64,000 bases of DNA from Duganella sp. CF402. GTDB lineage: Bacteria; Pseudomonadota; Gammaproteobacteria; Burkholderiales; Burkholderiaceae_D. Below are positions 9,417-18,697 of this stretch, in pieces. The stretch is taken from contig NZ_FOBG01000001.1 in NCBI RefSeq assembly GCF_900109645.1, forward strand, positions 1,364,001 through 1,428,000. The letters are read 5' to 3'. The notes below the pieces were generated by a model. That model saw only the letters and a program-made list of their open reading frames with translations. It had not been told where the DNA came from and did not search any database. A program made the position numbers and the translations under genes. Every line of letters begins with the position of its first letter. Positions within the stretch are counted from its first letter, which is position 1.

Positions 9417-10559
9417 ATGAACAGCATGAACATTCTGAGCACGGCACTGGCGCAGGACATCGTCACCCGCACCATGCGCATCATTCCCTACAACGTCAAC
9501 GTCATGGACGCCAACGGCAGCATCATCGCCAGCGGTAATCCGACGCGCATTGGCGAACTGCATGCAGGCGCCCTGCTAGCCTTGGCCAAGCAGCTGACGG
9601 TAGAAATCGACGAAGCCAGCGCGCGCAACCTGCATGGCGCCCAGCCGGGCATCAATTTGCCGCTGACGGTACACGGCCAATTGTGCGGCGCTGTAGGCCT
9701 GAGCGGCGCGCCGGACGAGGTCCGCCAGTTCGGCGAACTGGTACGTCTGACCGCCGAGATGATCCTTGAACAGGCGCAGTTGGCCGGCGAGCTGCAACGC
9801 GATTCGCGCTACCGCGAAGCCTTTGTGCTCAAACTGATCAACGGCGTGCACGCCAATCAGGCGGACCTCGCCGACCTGGCCGCGTGGGCGCAGCGCCTCG
9901 GCGTGCAGTTCGACCGCATGCACGCAGTCTACCTGCTGGAACTCGACGAGCCTGACGACGGCGCCGATCTGCATGCACTTCAACTTCGCCTGCAAGCGCG
10001 CATGCCGTCGCTGCTGACGGCCGCCGCCGGCCCGCAGGAGCTGGCCATCCTCGAATTCTTCGATGCGCCCGCGCACCAGAAGCAGTTGCAGGCGCTGGCG
10101 GCGGTACTGCGCACCGTCTGCCCGCAGCCGCACCGGCTGACGATGGGCATCGCCCTGCAAGGCGTGGAAGCGGTGGCGACCTCCTGGCACAGCGCCCGGA
10201 CGGCGGCGCGGGTCGGCCGTCGGCGCCATCCCCGCCGTCACCAGTACAGTTACTACGACCACGTGCTGCCTGTACTGCTCTCCGGCCTGCACACCGGCTG
10301 GCAGGCGCCCCAGCTGCGCGCGCCGATCGAAAAGCTGGGCAAGAACCGCGAATTGCTGCAGCGCACACTGGAAGCGTGGTTCGCCCACGACGGCCATCCG
10401 GCCGCCACCGCCGACGCCCTGCACATCCACCGCAACACGCTGGACTACCGCCTGCGCCGCATCGGCGACATCACAGGGCTGGACCTCGGGCGGCTGGAAG
10501 ACCGCTTCCTGCTGTATTTATCGTCTCTGCTAACCATCGACAAAACGAATACCAGCTAG
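9417..10559 (+). CDS. cdaR: CdaR-family transcriptional regulator (sugar diacid regulator)
   Basis: 380 residues from the ATG at 9417 (a second ATG at 9426 is equally possible; no strong ribosome site is seen). Residues about 5-140 match the putative sugar-diacid recognition domain (ILSTALAQDIVTRTMRII...VNVMD). A GGDEF-like middle region follows. The C-terminal PucR-type helix-turn-helix (about 320-370) has the motif TADALHIHRNTLDYRLRRI. Known CdaR proteins activate glucarate, galactarate and glycerate genes. Divergence from the MFS-glycerate kinase operon makes that operon the probable target. Confidence 0.9.
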   Translation: MNSMNILSTALAQDIVTRTMRIIPYNVNVMDANGSIIASGNPTRIGELHAGALLALAKQLTVEIDEASARNLHGAQPGINLPLTVHGQLCGAVGLSGAPDEVRQFGELVRLTAEMILEQAQLAGELQRDSRYREAFVLKLINGVHANQADLADLAAWAQRLGVQFDRMHAVYLLELDEPDDGADLHALQLRLQARMPSLLTAAAGPQELAILEFFDAPAHQKQLQALAAVLRTVCPQPHRLTMGIALQGVEAVATSWHSARTAARVGRRRHPRRHQYSYYDHVLPVLLSGLHTGWQAPQLRAPIEKLGKNRELLQRTLEAWFAHDGHPAATADALHIHRNTLDYRLRRIGDITGLDLGRLEDRFLLYLSSLLTIDKTNTS

Positions 10560-10626
10560 TGATATAAACCATTCGTCGCCGGATGCCGTGCGGTCTACCA
10601 TGAAGTCATAACAACAGGAGACACTC

Positions 10627-10803
10627 ATGGCCATCCTCAAAACCGCCCTGTGCGCGGCGATCCTCGCCTCGCCGCTGGCTGCACCCGTCGTTGACTGGTT
10701 CGTGGAAAATGCCACGCCGGCCGCCGACCAGATCCTGCTCGCCCAGGCCTACGTACCGCCGCCGATCGACATGGGCAAACTGGGACAGGCGTTCCGACAC
10801 TAA
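10627..10803 (+). CDS. Small putative secreted peptide (58 aa)
   Basis: 58 codons with a good ribosome site (CAGGAG, 7 bases before ATG). Residues 1-19 look like a signal sequence or membrane anchor (MAILKTALCAAILASPLAA). The mature part is short, contains a YVPPPIDMG proline run and ends FRH. No family is recognised. It stands alone between cdaR and the permease gene. The coding pattern and ribosome site support a real gene, but function is unknown. Confidence 0.55.
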   Translation: MAILKTALCAAILASPLAAPVVDWFVENATPAADQILLAQAYVPPPIDMGKLGQAFRH

Positions 10804-10953
10804 AAAGAAACAACCTGCGGCCCTACCGCCGATTTTTCGCTGATTAATCGGTATATTTGGCTCCACCGTATTGTATTATTTGCGGTCGCCCGACTTTCAC
10901 GCCCACAAGGCGCCGTCGGGAATCAACGATAACCACAATAAAACGGAGCCATT

Positions 10954-12345
10954 TTGAGCATTTTTAGAACTAAGAATCTGGATGACATGATCGCATCCGC
11001 CCAGAAGCCGGGCGGACTGGCGAAAGTGCTCGGTCCTATGGACCTGGTCTTGATGGGTATTGGCGCCATCGTCGGTACCGGCATCTTCGTGCTGACCGGT
11101 ACGGGCGCTGTCACTGCGGGTCCCGCGCTGACGCTGTCCTTCATTATCGCCGCCATCGCCTGCGGTTTCGCGGCGCTGTGCTACGCTGAATTTGCCTCCA
11201 CCGTGCCGGTGGCCGGCTCCATTTATACCTACTCTTACGCCACGCTGGGTGAACTGGCCGCGTGGATGATCGGCTGGGACCTGCTGCTGGAGTACGGCCT
11301 CGCCACCTCCGCCGTGTCGGTCGGCTGGTCGGGTTACTTCCAATCGCTGCTGTCGGGCTTCGGCTGGCAGCTGCCGGTGGCGCTGACCGCCGCGCCGGGC
11401 GCGATTCCGGGTGTGAGCACCTTCATCAACCTGCCGGCGCTGTGCATCATGATGCTGCTGACCGCAATGCTGAGCATCGGCGTGCGCGAATCGGCCCGCA
11501 TGAACAACATCATGGTGGTCATCAAGATCGGCGTGGTGCTGCTGTTTATCGTGGTTGGCGCACGCCACGTCACCCCGGCCAACTGGCAGCCGTTCATGCC
11601 TTACGGGATGGGTGGCACGCTGAGCGCCGCCGCACTGGTGTTCTTCGCCTTCATCGGCTTCGACGCCGTGACCTCGGCAGCGGAAGAAGTCAAGCGTCCG
11701 GAGCGCGATCTGCCGATCGGCATTATCGGTTCGCTGGCCGTCTGCACCGTGCTGTATGTCATCGTGTCGGCCATCATGACCGGTATCGTGCCGTTCAAGG
11801 AATTCCTCGGCATCGACCACCCGGTGACGCTGGCGCTGCAAAAAGCCGGTGAAAACTGGTTCGCCGGTTTCGTCGACCTGGGCGCCATCCTCGGCATGAC
11901 CACCGTGATCCTGGTGATGGCTTTCGGCCAGACCCGCATCATCTACGCCATGTCGCGCGACGGCCTGCTGCCGAAGAAACTGTCGGAAGTGCACCCACGC
12001 TTCCATACCCCGTTCTTCTGCACCTGGCTGGTCGGCATCGTGTTCGGCGTGATGGCTGCATTCGTGCCGCTGAACGTGCTGAATGAACTGGTCAACATCG
12101 GCACGCTGGCGGCATTCAGCCTGGTGTCGATCGCCATCGTCATCCTGCGCAAGACCCGTCCTGACCTGAAGCGCGCGTTCCGCTGCCCAGGCGTGCCGGT
12201 GGTGCCTGCGCTGGCCGTGATCTTCTGCGTCACGCTGATGGCTTACCTGAGCTGGTTCACCTGGGTCGCCTTCGGCATCTGGCTGGCCATCGGCCTGGTG
12301 ATCTACTTCACCTACGCCCGCAAGCACTCGCTGTTGAACAAGTAA
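10954..12345 (+). CDS. APC-family amino acid permease (cationic amino acid transporter type)
   Basis: 463 residues with about 12 membrane segments. The first helix has the APC substrate-binding motif GIGAIVGTGIFVLTG (about 36-50). The start is a TTG at 10954, chosen because ACGGAG lies 6 bases upstream; the first ATG (codon 12) would cut into the conserved N-terminus. Similar to YfnA/CAT-type amino acid permeases in the inner membrane. The leader contains an imperfect hairpin (CCCGAC at 10889 pairing with GTCGGG at 10915-10920) of unknown meaning. The exact amino acid is not deducible. Confidence 0.88.
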   Translation: MSIFRTKNLDDMIASAQKPGGLAKVLGPMDLVLMGIGAIVGTGIFVLTGTGAVTAGPALTLSFIIAAIACGFAALCYAEFASTVPVAGSIYTYSYATLGELAAWMIGWDLLLEYGLATSAVSVGWSGYFQSLLSGFGWQLPVALTAAPGAIPGVSTFINLPALCIMMLLTAMLSIGVRESARMNNIMVVIKIGVVLLFIVVGARHVTPANWQPFMPYGMGGTLSAAALVFFAFIGFDAVTSAAEEVKRPERDLPIGIIGSLAVCTVLYVIVSAIMTGIVPFKEFLGIDHPVTLALQKAGENWFAGFVDLGAILGMTTVILVMAFGQTRIIYAMSRDGLLPKKLSEVHPRFHTPFFCTWLVGIVFGVMAAFVPLNVLNELVNIGTLAAFSLVSIAIVILRKTRPDLKRAFRCPGVPVVPALAVIFCVTLMAYLSWFTWVAFGIWLAIGLVIYFTYARKHSLLNK

Positions 12346-12352
12346 GCTGCCC

Positions 12353-13312
12353 CTAAGCTGCCCGCGGCTGGAATTTCTTCCGGTACGACGCGGGCAGCAG
12401 TCCCACCCGCTGCTGGAATAGCCGGCGGAACGAATTACTGTCCTCATATCCCACTTTGAAGGTAATGGCGTCGAGACTCATGCGGGTCGACTCCAGCAGG
12501 TGCTTGGCTTTTTCCAGCCGCAGCGTTTGCAGGTAGGCCAGCGGCGTGTAGCCGGTCGCCTCCTTGAAGCGCCGCGCGAAATTGCGTACGCCGAAGCCGA
12601 AGCGCGGCGCCAGTTCGTCGATCGACAGCGGCTGGTGATAGTGCTCTTCCAGCCAGTTCTGCACCTTCAGGATGCCTTCGTCGCCGTGGCTCTTCGGCAT
12701 GGACCACATCACATACACCGACTGCTCGCTGCGGGCGTTATCGATCAGCAGGTAGTGGCTGCACTTCTGCGCCAGATCGAGCGAGCCATAGCGGCGGATC
12801 AGATGCAGCAGCAAATCCATCGCCGCGCTGGCGCCGCCGCTACTGAGGATGCGGTTGTCCTCGCACAGGGTCTCGCGTTCATCCATGCGCACATCGGGAT
12901 AGCGCTTGCGGAACAGGTCCGCAAAGGCCCAGTGGGTGGTGGCGCGGGCGCCGGACAGCAGGCCGGTTTCCGCCAGCATGAAAGTGGCGGTGCACATGGT
13001 GGCCAGCACAGCGCCTTGCGCATGCTGTTTGCGCAGCCAGTCAGCGTAACGGCCAAAGCCCGGCAATGCTTCGCGCAGCGTGAACAGGAAACCGGGAATC
13101 AGCACCAGGTCCGTGTGCGTGATTTGGTCCAGCGCCACCTCTGGCTGCAAGGTCTGGCCGCGCAGCGTGCGTACCGGCTTGCCGTCCAGCGAGGCAGTTT
13201 CCACGTCAAATACCGGCTCGCCAGCGAACAGGTTGGCGGCGGTGAGCAGTTCCAGCGCGGTGGTGGCGCTGGCGGCCGAACACTGGTCGGCAAACAATAA
13301 AGTCAGGTGCAT
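12353..13312 (-). CDS. GlxA-family AraC-type regulator with DJ-1/PfpI domain
   Basis: 319 residues. The N-terminal half (about 1-185) is a DJ-1/PfpI-like amidotransferase fold, with the nucleophile-elbow-like ATMCTATFMLAETGLL at about 106-121. The C-terminal half (about 210-319) carries two AraC helix-turn-helix motifs, including GFGVRNFARRFKEATGYTPL and FKVGYEDSNSFRRLFQQRVG. Such proteins regulate amine, amino-acid or carnitine catabolism. It converges on the amino-acid permease gene (7-base gap), but a functional link is not shown. Confidence 0.88.
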   Translation of the reverse strand: MHLTLLFADQCSAASATTALELLTAANLFAGEPVFDVETASLDGKPVRTLRGQTLQPEVALDQITHTDLVLIPGFLFTLREALPGFGRYADWLRKQHAQGAVLATMCTATFMLAETGLLSGARATTHWAFADLFRKRYPDVRMDERETLCEDNRILSSGGASAAMDLLLHLIRRYGSLDLAQKCSHYLLIDNARSEQSVYVMWSMPKSHGDEGILKVQNWLEEHYHQPLSIDELAPRFGFGVRNFARRFKEATGYTPLAYLQTLRLEKAKHLLESTRMSLDAITFKVGYEDSNSFRRLFQQRVGLLPASYRKKFQPRAA

Positions 13313-13415
13313 GGCAGATTCCGCATGAAATAAGTCATTTCTGCACCTACCTTAGCAGATTCAGCTCACCTATAGTGGTGGTCATCCTCTACTCATCATA
13401 CGTCACCTACACACT

Positions 13416-13961
13416 ATGAATCTCTGGTTCCGACTGTTCTGGATGTTGCTGAAGCGCCCGTGGCGCAAGGCGGCCGATCCGTTTTCCACCACCGTGATCC
13501 GCATGCGCGTCTGGCCGCTGGACCTGGACCTGAACCGCCACGTCACCAACGGCCGCTATTTCACGATGGCCGATATCGGCCGCATGGACTACGTGTTGAA
13601 AACCGGCGCCTTCCGCACCGCCATGCGCCTCAAGGCCGTGCCTATCGTTGGCGACGCCTGGGGCAAGTTCCGGCGCGAGCTGAAATTGTTCGAGACGTTT
13701 GAAATCCACACTCGCATGCTGGGCTGGGACGACAAGTGGAGCTTCCTCGAGCACCGCTTTGTCAAGGATGGCCGCACGGCCGGCGTGGTCGTCATGCGCG
13801 GCCTGTTCCGCGCCTCCAAAGGCACCGTGCCGCCGGCGGTACTGATCAAAGATCTCGGCCTGCCGGAACAATCGCCTGCCATGCCGGAGTGGCTCACCGC
13901 GTGGTCCGACAGCTGCGACGGCATGAGCGCCCAGTTGCGCCACGAAGAAGCAAAAAACTAA
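13416..13961 (+). CDS. Thioesterase-like (4HBT/THEM6-type hotdog) protein
   Basis: 181 residues. The region about 28-150 resembles the acyl-CoA thioesterase hotdog fold of THEM6-like proteins, with the block DLDLNRHVTNGRYFTMADIGR (about 36-56) that normally carries the Asn-His-x-x-Asn-Gly active segment. It ends 4 bases inside the end of the opposing MarR gene. It might hydrolyse acyl-CoA products of the neighbouring hydroxycinnamate pathway, but this is only inference from position. Confidence 0.75.
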   Translation: MNLWFRLFWMLLKRPWRKAADPFSTTVIRMRVWPLDLDLNRHVTNGRYFTMADIGRMDYVLKTGAFRTAMRLKAVPIVGDAWGKFRRELKLFETFEIHTRMLGWDDKWSFLEHRFVKDGRTAGVVVMRGLFRASKGTVPPAVLIKDLGLPEQSPAMPEWLTAWSDSCDGMSAQLRHEEAKN

Positions 13962-14407
13962 ATTCCCTCAAGGCTCAGCGCGCGCACTGCGCCCTTCAAC
14001 TGAGCCAGCAGCAACCCGCGTTCCTCGTCGCTGGTGTCGGGGAACATCAACAACTCCACTTCGCGCACTTTCGGATCGCACTCGCGCAGGATGGCATGGC
14101 CCTCCTCGGTCAGCTGGATCTGGATGATGCGGCCGTGCGCCGGATCGGGCGAGCGCTCGATCCACCCTTTGCTCTCCATCGCCTTCACCATCTCATTGGC
14201 CGACTGCGGCGTGGTCATGATGCGCACCGCCAGCTGCGCGTTCGACAGCGAACCATGCGCGCGGAACACCGACAGCGCCGTGTACTGCGGCACCGACAGC
14301 CCGGCCGGGGCCACGCAATCGCGCAGCCGCTTGTTCAAAATGTGATCCAGACGCCCCACCAGATAGGCCAGTCCCGCCGGCCGATTATCGGAATGTGCTT
14401 TAACCAT
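13958..14407 (-). CDS. MarR-family regulator, probable hydroxycinnamate repressor (FerR/CouR-like)
   Basis: 149 residues with the MarR winged helix at about 35-125 (SNAQLAVRIMTTPQSANEMVKAMESKGWI, then the RIIQIQLTEEG wing). It is transcribed divergently from the ech-vdh-fcs genes with 91 bases between starts. In known systems a MarR protein (FerR, FerC, CouR) represses these genes until feruloyl-CoA or coumaroyl-CoA binds. A 17-base palindrome in the shared promoter region is a good operator candidate. Confidence 0.87.
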   Translation of the reverse strand: MVKAHSDNRPAGLAYLVGRLDHILNKRLRDCVAPAGLSVPQYTALSVFRAHGSLSNAQLAVRIMTTPQSANEMVKAMESKGWIERSPDPAHGRIIQIQLTEEGHAILRECDPKVREVELLMFPDTSDEERGLLLAQLKGAVRALSLEGI

Positions 14408-14455
14408 AAAAATTCATCTTGTAAAACGTAGAAGGTGGGTATAGTATAAGTCACA

Positions 14456-14472
14456 TATCAGGTAGCCTGATA
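14456..14472. promoter_or_regulatory. Palindromic operator candidate for the MarR regulator
   Basis: A perfect 7-bp inverted repeat TATCAGG-TAG-CCTGATA lies 26 bases before the ech start codon and 49 bases from the MarR gene start. Its size and symmetry fit MarR dimer sites, and it overlaps a TGATAAT sequence that could serve as a -10 element for ech. Binding is inferred, not shown. Confidence 0.6.
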
Positions 14473-14498
14473 ATAAACTTACACACAGGAGATATTGT

Positions 14499-15332
14499 AT
14501 GTCCAAATACGCAGGCCGATGGGAAACCGTAAAGGTCGATATTGAAAACAGCATCGGCTGGATCACGCTCAACCGCCCGGAGAAGCGCAACGCCATGAGC
14601 CCGACGCTCAACCGCGAGATGATCGACGTGCTGGAAACGCTGGAACTGGACGAGGAAGCGCAAGTGATCGTGCTGACTGGCGCCGGCGACAGCTGGACCG
14701 CCGGCATGGACCTGAAGGAATACTTCCGCGAGAACGACGGCAAGCCGGAGATTTTCCAGGAACGCCTGCGCCGCGACTGCTCGCAATGGCAGTGGAAGCT
14801 GCTGCGCATGTACTCCAAGCCGACCATCGCGATGGTCAACGGCTGGTGCTTCGGCGGTGCGTTCTCGCCGCTGGTGGCATGCGACCTCGCCATCGCCGCA
14901 GACGAAGCGGTGTTCGGCCTCTCGGAAATCAACTGGGGCATCCCGCCCGGTAACCTGGTCAGCAAGGCCGTCGCCGACACGATGGGCCATCGCCAGGCGC
15001 TGCACTACATCATGACCGGCGACACCTTCACCGGCCAGGAAGCCGCCGCAATGGGCCTGGTGAACAAGAGCGTGCCGCGCGCCGAACTGCGCGACCACGT
15101 ACTGGCGCTGGCCGACAAGCTGCTGGAAAAATCGCCGACCGTGCTGCGCATCGCCAAGAACGGTTTCAAACGCTGCCGTGAACTGAATTGGGACCAGAAC
15201 GAGGACTACCTGTACGCCAAGGTAGACCAGTCCAACTACCGCGATCCTGAAAAAGGACGCGCCCAAGGCCTCAAGCAGTTCCTGGACGATAAGACCATCA
15301 AGCCAGGCCTGCAAACCTACAAACGCGGTTAA
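14499..15332 (+). CDS. ech: Hydroxycinnamoyl-CoA hydratase-lyase (feruloyl-CoA hydratase/lyase)
   Basis: 277 residues of the crotonase fold. It hydrates feruloyl-, caffeoyl- or 4-coumaroyl-CoA and splits it to vanillin (or the matching aldehyde) and acetyl-CoA. Residues known to matter in the Pseudomonas fluorescens enzyme are all at the same numbers: Tyr75, Ser123, Glu143 and Tyr239, with the oxyanion-hole block GWCFGGAFSPL (115-125). A CAGGAG ribosome site precedes the ATG. First gene of the operon ech-vdh-fcs-binding protein-esterase. Also called ferB. Confidence 0.95.
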   Translation: MSKYAGRWETVKVDIENSIGWITLNRPEKRNAMSPTLNREMIDVLETLELDEEAQVIVLTGAGDSWTAGMDLKEYFRENDGKPEIFQERLRRDCSQWQWKLLRMYSKPTIAMVNGWCFGGAFSPLVACDLAIAADEAVFGLSEINWGIPPGNLVSKAVADTMGHRQALHYIMTGDTFTGQEAAAMGLVNKSVPRAELRDHVLALADKLLEKSPTVLRIAKNGFKRCRELNWDQNEDYLYAKVDQSNYRDPEKGRAQGLKQFLDDKTIKPGLQTYKRG

Positions 15333-15363
15333 GCCCTACAATAAAAACGACGAGGAGACAACC

Positions 15364-16809
15364 ATGTTTAATACCGATTTGCTGATCGGCGGCGCCACCG
15401 CCCCGGCACACAGCGGCGCCGTATTCGAGCGCCGCAATCCGGCCAGCGGCGAAGTCGCCACCAGCGCCGCAGCAGCCTCGCTGGAAGATGTGGACCGCGC
15501 GGTGCAAGCTGCGCAAGCAGCTTTCCCTGCATGGTCCGCCATGCTGCCGGGCGCGCGCCGTGCGCTGCTGCTCAAGGCCGCCGATGCGATGGAAGCACGC
15601 CGCGCCGAATTCGTCGAACGCGGCATCGCCGAAGCGGGCGGCGCGCCGGTCTGGTATCAGTTCAACGTGACGCTGGCCGCCAACATGCTGCGCGAAGCCG
15701 CCGCCATGACTACCCAGATCAGCGGCGAAGTGATTCCGTCCGACGTACCGGGCTCGCTAGCGATGGGCGTACGCCAGGCTTGCGGCGTGGTGGTCGGCAT
15801 CGCGCCGTGGAATGCGCCGGTCATTCTCGGCACCCGCGCGCTGGCCATGCCGCTCGCCTGTGGTAACACCGTGATCCTGAAAGCATCGGAGCTGTGCCCT
15901 GCCCTGCACCGCCTGATCGGCAGTGTGTTTGAAGATGCGGGCTTCCCGCCGGGCGTGGTCAACGTTATCACCAACGCGCCACAGGATGCTCCGCAAGTGG
16001 TGGAACGCCTGATCGCCGCGCCGGCCGTCCGCCGCGTCAACTTCACTGGTTCTACCAATGTCGGCCGCATCATCGCCCAACATTGCGCCACCCATTTGAA
16101 ACCGGTGCTTCTGGAACTCGGCGGCAAGAACCCGATCATTGTGCTCGATGATGCGGATATCGACGCCGCCGTCGAAGGCGCGGCCTTCAGCGCCTTCTTC
16201 AATCAGGGCCAGATCTGCATGTCGGCCGACCGCATCATCGTCGATAACAAGATCGCCGACGCCTTCCTCGATAAATTCGCCGCCAAGACGGCCAAGCTGA
16301 AAGCGGCCCACGCCGACGCGCCGCTGACCGGCATGATCGACAGCGCCGCCGCCCAGCGCGTGAGCGCCATGCTGCGCGATGCGCAAGAGCGCGGAGCGCG
16401 CGTGCTGCAATCCTCGTCCGAGGTGCAGGGCAACCTGATGCAGCCCGCCATCGTCGACGGCGTCACGCCGGAGATGCAGGTCTACCAGCAGGAATCGTTC
16501 GGCCCCATCGTCTCCATCCTGCGCTTCGATACGGAAGAGGAAGCGCTGCGCCTTGCCAACGACAGCGAGTACGGCCTGTCGGCGGCGGTGTTCAGCCGCG
16601 ACATCGGCCGCGCAATGGCGGTGGCCAAGCGCATCGAGTCCGGCATCTGCCACATCAACGGCCCGACCGTGCATGACGAAGCGCAGATGCCGTTCGGCGG
16701 CGTGAAGCACAGCGGGCAGGGACGCTTCGGCGGCAAGGCGGCCATCGCGGAGTTCACGGAGCTGCGCTGGATCACGGTCCAGACCACGCCACGCCACTAC
16801 CCGATCTAA
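15364..16809 (+). CDS. vdh: Vanillin dehydrogenase (aldehyde dehydrogenase superfamily)
   Basis: 481 residues. Catalytic features of the NAD(P)+-dependent aldehyde dehydrogenase family are present: Asn150 in APWN, Glu251 in LELGGK and the nucleophile Cys285 in GQICM. It oxidises the aldehyde released by Ech (vanillin, 4-hydroxybenzaldehyde) to vanillate or 4-hydroxybenzoate. It lies between ech (31-base gap) and fcs (10-base gap), the arrangement that distinguishes it from general aldehyde dehydrogenases. Confidence 0.92.
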   Translation: MFNTDLLIGGATAPAHSGAVFERRNPASGEVATSAAAASLEDVDRAVQAAQAAFPAWSAMLPGARRALLLKAADAMEARRAEFVERGIAEAGGAPVWYQFNVTLAANMLREAAAMTTQISGEVIPSDVPGSLAMGVRQACGVVVGIAPWNAPVILGTRALAMPLACGNTVILKASELCPALHRLIGSVFEDAGFPPGVVNVITNAPQDAPQVVERLIAAPAVRRVNFTGSTNVGRIIAQHCATHLKPVLLELGGKNPIIVLDDADIDAAVEGAAFSAFFNQGQICMSADRIIVDNKIADAFLDKFAAKTAKLKAAHADAPLTGMIDSAAAQRVSAMLRDAQERGARVLQSSSEVQGNLMQPAIVDGVTPEMQVYQQESFGPIVSILRFDTEEEALRLANDSEYGLSAAVFSRDIGRAMAVAKRIESGICHINGPTVHDEAQMPFGGVKHSGQGRFGGKAAIAEFTELRWITVQTTPRHYPI

Positions 16810-16819
16810 GGAGCCACGC

Positions 16820-18676
16820 ATGAACCAAGCATGGACTGCGGCGCCTGAAGTCAGGCGCCGCCCGGTCAAGCTGGGCAACCCGGAGGTCGCGGTGTACCAG
16901 GCCAACGGCTTGTGGCACGTGGACGCCGTCACGCCGCTGGAGGCCTTCCCGCCGCGCTATACCGACCGGCTGGAGTCAGGCGCCGCCGCACATCCAGACC
17001 GCACGCTGGTGGCGCGGCGCGGCCCGGACGGCGAGTGGATCCGCCTGTCGTATGCCGAGGTGCTGCAGCGCGCGCGCCGCATCGGCCAGTCGCTGCTCGA
17101 TCGAGGCTTGTCGGCCGAGCGCCCGCTGCTGATTTTGTCGGGTAACGACCTTGAACACTTCCAGCTGGCGCTGGGGGCCATGTATGGGGGCATTCCGTAT
17201 GCGCCGGTGTCGCCTTCGTACTCGCTGGTGGCAACCGACTACGGCAAGCTGGCGGAGCTGGTGACGCAACTGACGCCGGGCGCAGTGTATGCCTCGGACG
17301 GCAATGCCTTCAGCCGCGCCATCACCGCAGTGATGCCGGTTGACGCTGAGCTGATCCTGGCGCATGGCGAAGTGGCCGGCTACCAAGCTACCCGCTTCAG
17401 CGCGCTGCTGGACGTGGAACCGAGCACGGTGGCCGCCGCGCACGACAAGGTCAGCGCGCACACCATCGCCAAGTTCCTGTTCACCTCCGGCTCCACCAAG
17501 AAGCCCAAGGCCGTCATCACCACGCACGGCATGTTGACCAGCAACCAGCAGATGCTGTTGCAGACCTTCCCCTTCCTTGGCGAGGAACCGCCGGTGCTGG
17601 TGGACTGGCTGCCGTGGAATCACACCTTCGGCGGCAGCCATAACGTCGGCATCGTGCTGTATAACGGCGGCACGCTGTACATCGACGACGGCAAGCCGAC
17701 GCCGCGCGACTTCGGCGCCACGCTGCGCAACCTGGCCGAAGTCGCGCCGACCATCTACTTCAATATCCCCAAGGGATTTGAAATGCTGACCGACGCCATG
17801 AAGACCGACAAGCAGCTCAGCGCCACCTTCTTCTCAAGGGTGAAGCTGTTCCTGTGCGCCGGCGCCGGACTGTCGCAGGCGGCGTGGGACCGTCTCGACG
17901 CGGCCGGCATCGCGGAATCGGGCGAGTCGATCCGCATCATGACAGGCCTGGGCATGACCGAAACCTCGCCGTCCTGCACCTTCGGCACCGGCGACATCAT
18001 CAAGGCCGGCTACGTCGGCGTGCCGGCGCCGGGCTGCAAGGTCAAGCTGGTACCGTCGGGCGACAAGCTGGAAGCACGCTTCCACGGTCCGCACGTCACG
18101 CCCGGCTACTGGCGCGCGCCGGAGTTGACCAAGGCGGCGTTCGATGAGGAAGGCTACTACTGCACCGGCGACGCGCTGCGCTTTGTCGATCCCGATCACC
18201 GCGAACTCGGTTTCATGTTCGACGGCCGCATCGCCGAAGACTTCAAGCTCAGTACCGGCACCTTCGTCAGTGTCGGCCCGCTGCGCGCGCGCGTGATCAG
18301 CGCAGCGGCCCCGCATGTGCTGGACGTGGTGGTGACGGGCATCGACCGCAACGCCATAGGATTGCTGGTGTTCCCGCGCATGGAGCACTGCCATCCTCTG
18401 TCCGGGCTGGGTGCGGACGCCAGCGTGGAAGAAGTGCTGGCCAGCGCGCCGGTACGCGAGCGCTTCCAGTCGCTGCTCAACCGGCTCAATCAAGACGCCA
18501 GCGGTTCCTCGATGCGCATCGACCGCATGCTGCTGCAAGCGGAGGCGCCGTCGATCGATCATCGCGAGATGACCGACAAGGGTTCCATCAACCAGGCGGC
18601 GGTGCTTACGCGCCGCGCAGCAATCGTAGCATCGCTTTATGAAGGTTCAGATCCAAATGTAATCATCGCAGCATAA
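16820..18676 (+). CDS. fcs: Feruloyl-CoA synthetase
   Basis: 618 residues of the ANL adenylate-forming superfamily, a little longer than generic acyl-CoA synthetases, as is usual for feruloyl-CoA synthases. The phosphate-binding motif [11 protein letters not shown] is at 221-231, the adenylate motif [11 protein letters not shown] at about 375-385, and [10 protein letters not shown] near 450. It activates ferulate, coumarate or caffeate with ATP and CoA, the first step before Ech. A TAAGGAG ribosome site precedes the ATG. Confidence 0.93.
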   Translation: MNQAWTAAPEVRRRPVKLGNPEVAVYQANGLWHVDAVTPLEAFPPRYTDRLESGAAAHPDRTLVARRGPDGEWIRLSYAEVLQRARRIGQSLLDRGLSAERPLLILSGNDLEHFQLALGAMYGGIPYAPVSPSYSLVATDYGKLAELVTQLTPGAVYASDGNAFSRAITAVMPVDAELILAHGEVAGYQATRFSALLDVEPSTVAAAHDKVSAHTIAKFLFTSGSTKKPKAVITTHGMLTSNQQMLLQTFPFLGEEPPVLVDWLPWNHTFGGSHNVGIVLYNGGTLYIDDGKPTPRDFGATLRNLAEVAPTIYFNIPKGFEMLTDAMKTDKQLSATFFSRVKLFLCAGAGLSQAAWDRLDAAGIAESGESIRIMTGLGMTETSPSCTFGTGDIIKAGYVGVPAPGCKVKLVPSGDKLEARFHGPHVTPGYWRAPELTKAAFDEEGYYCTGDALRFVDPDHRELGFMFDGRIAEDFKLSTGTFVSVGPLRARVISAAAPHVLDVVVTGIDRNAIGLLVFPRMEHCHPLSGLGADASVEEVLASAPVRERFQSLLNRLNQDASGSSMRIDRMLLQAEAPSIDHREMTDKGSINQAAVLTRRAAIVASLYEGSDPNVIIAA

Positions 18677-18697
18677 ATAAAAACGACAGGAGACAAT

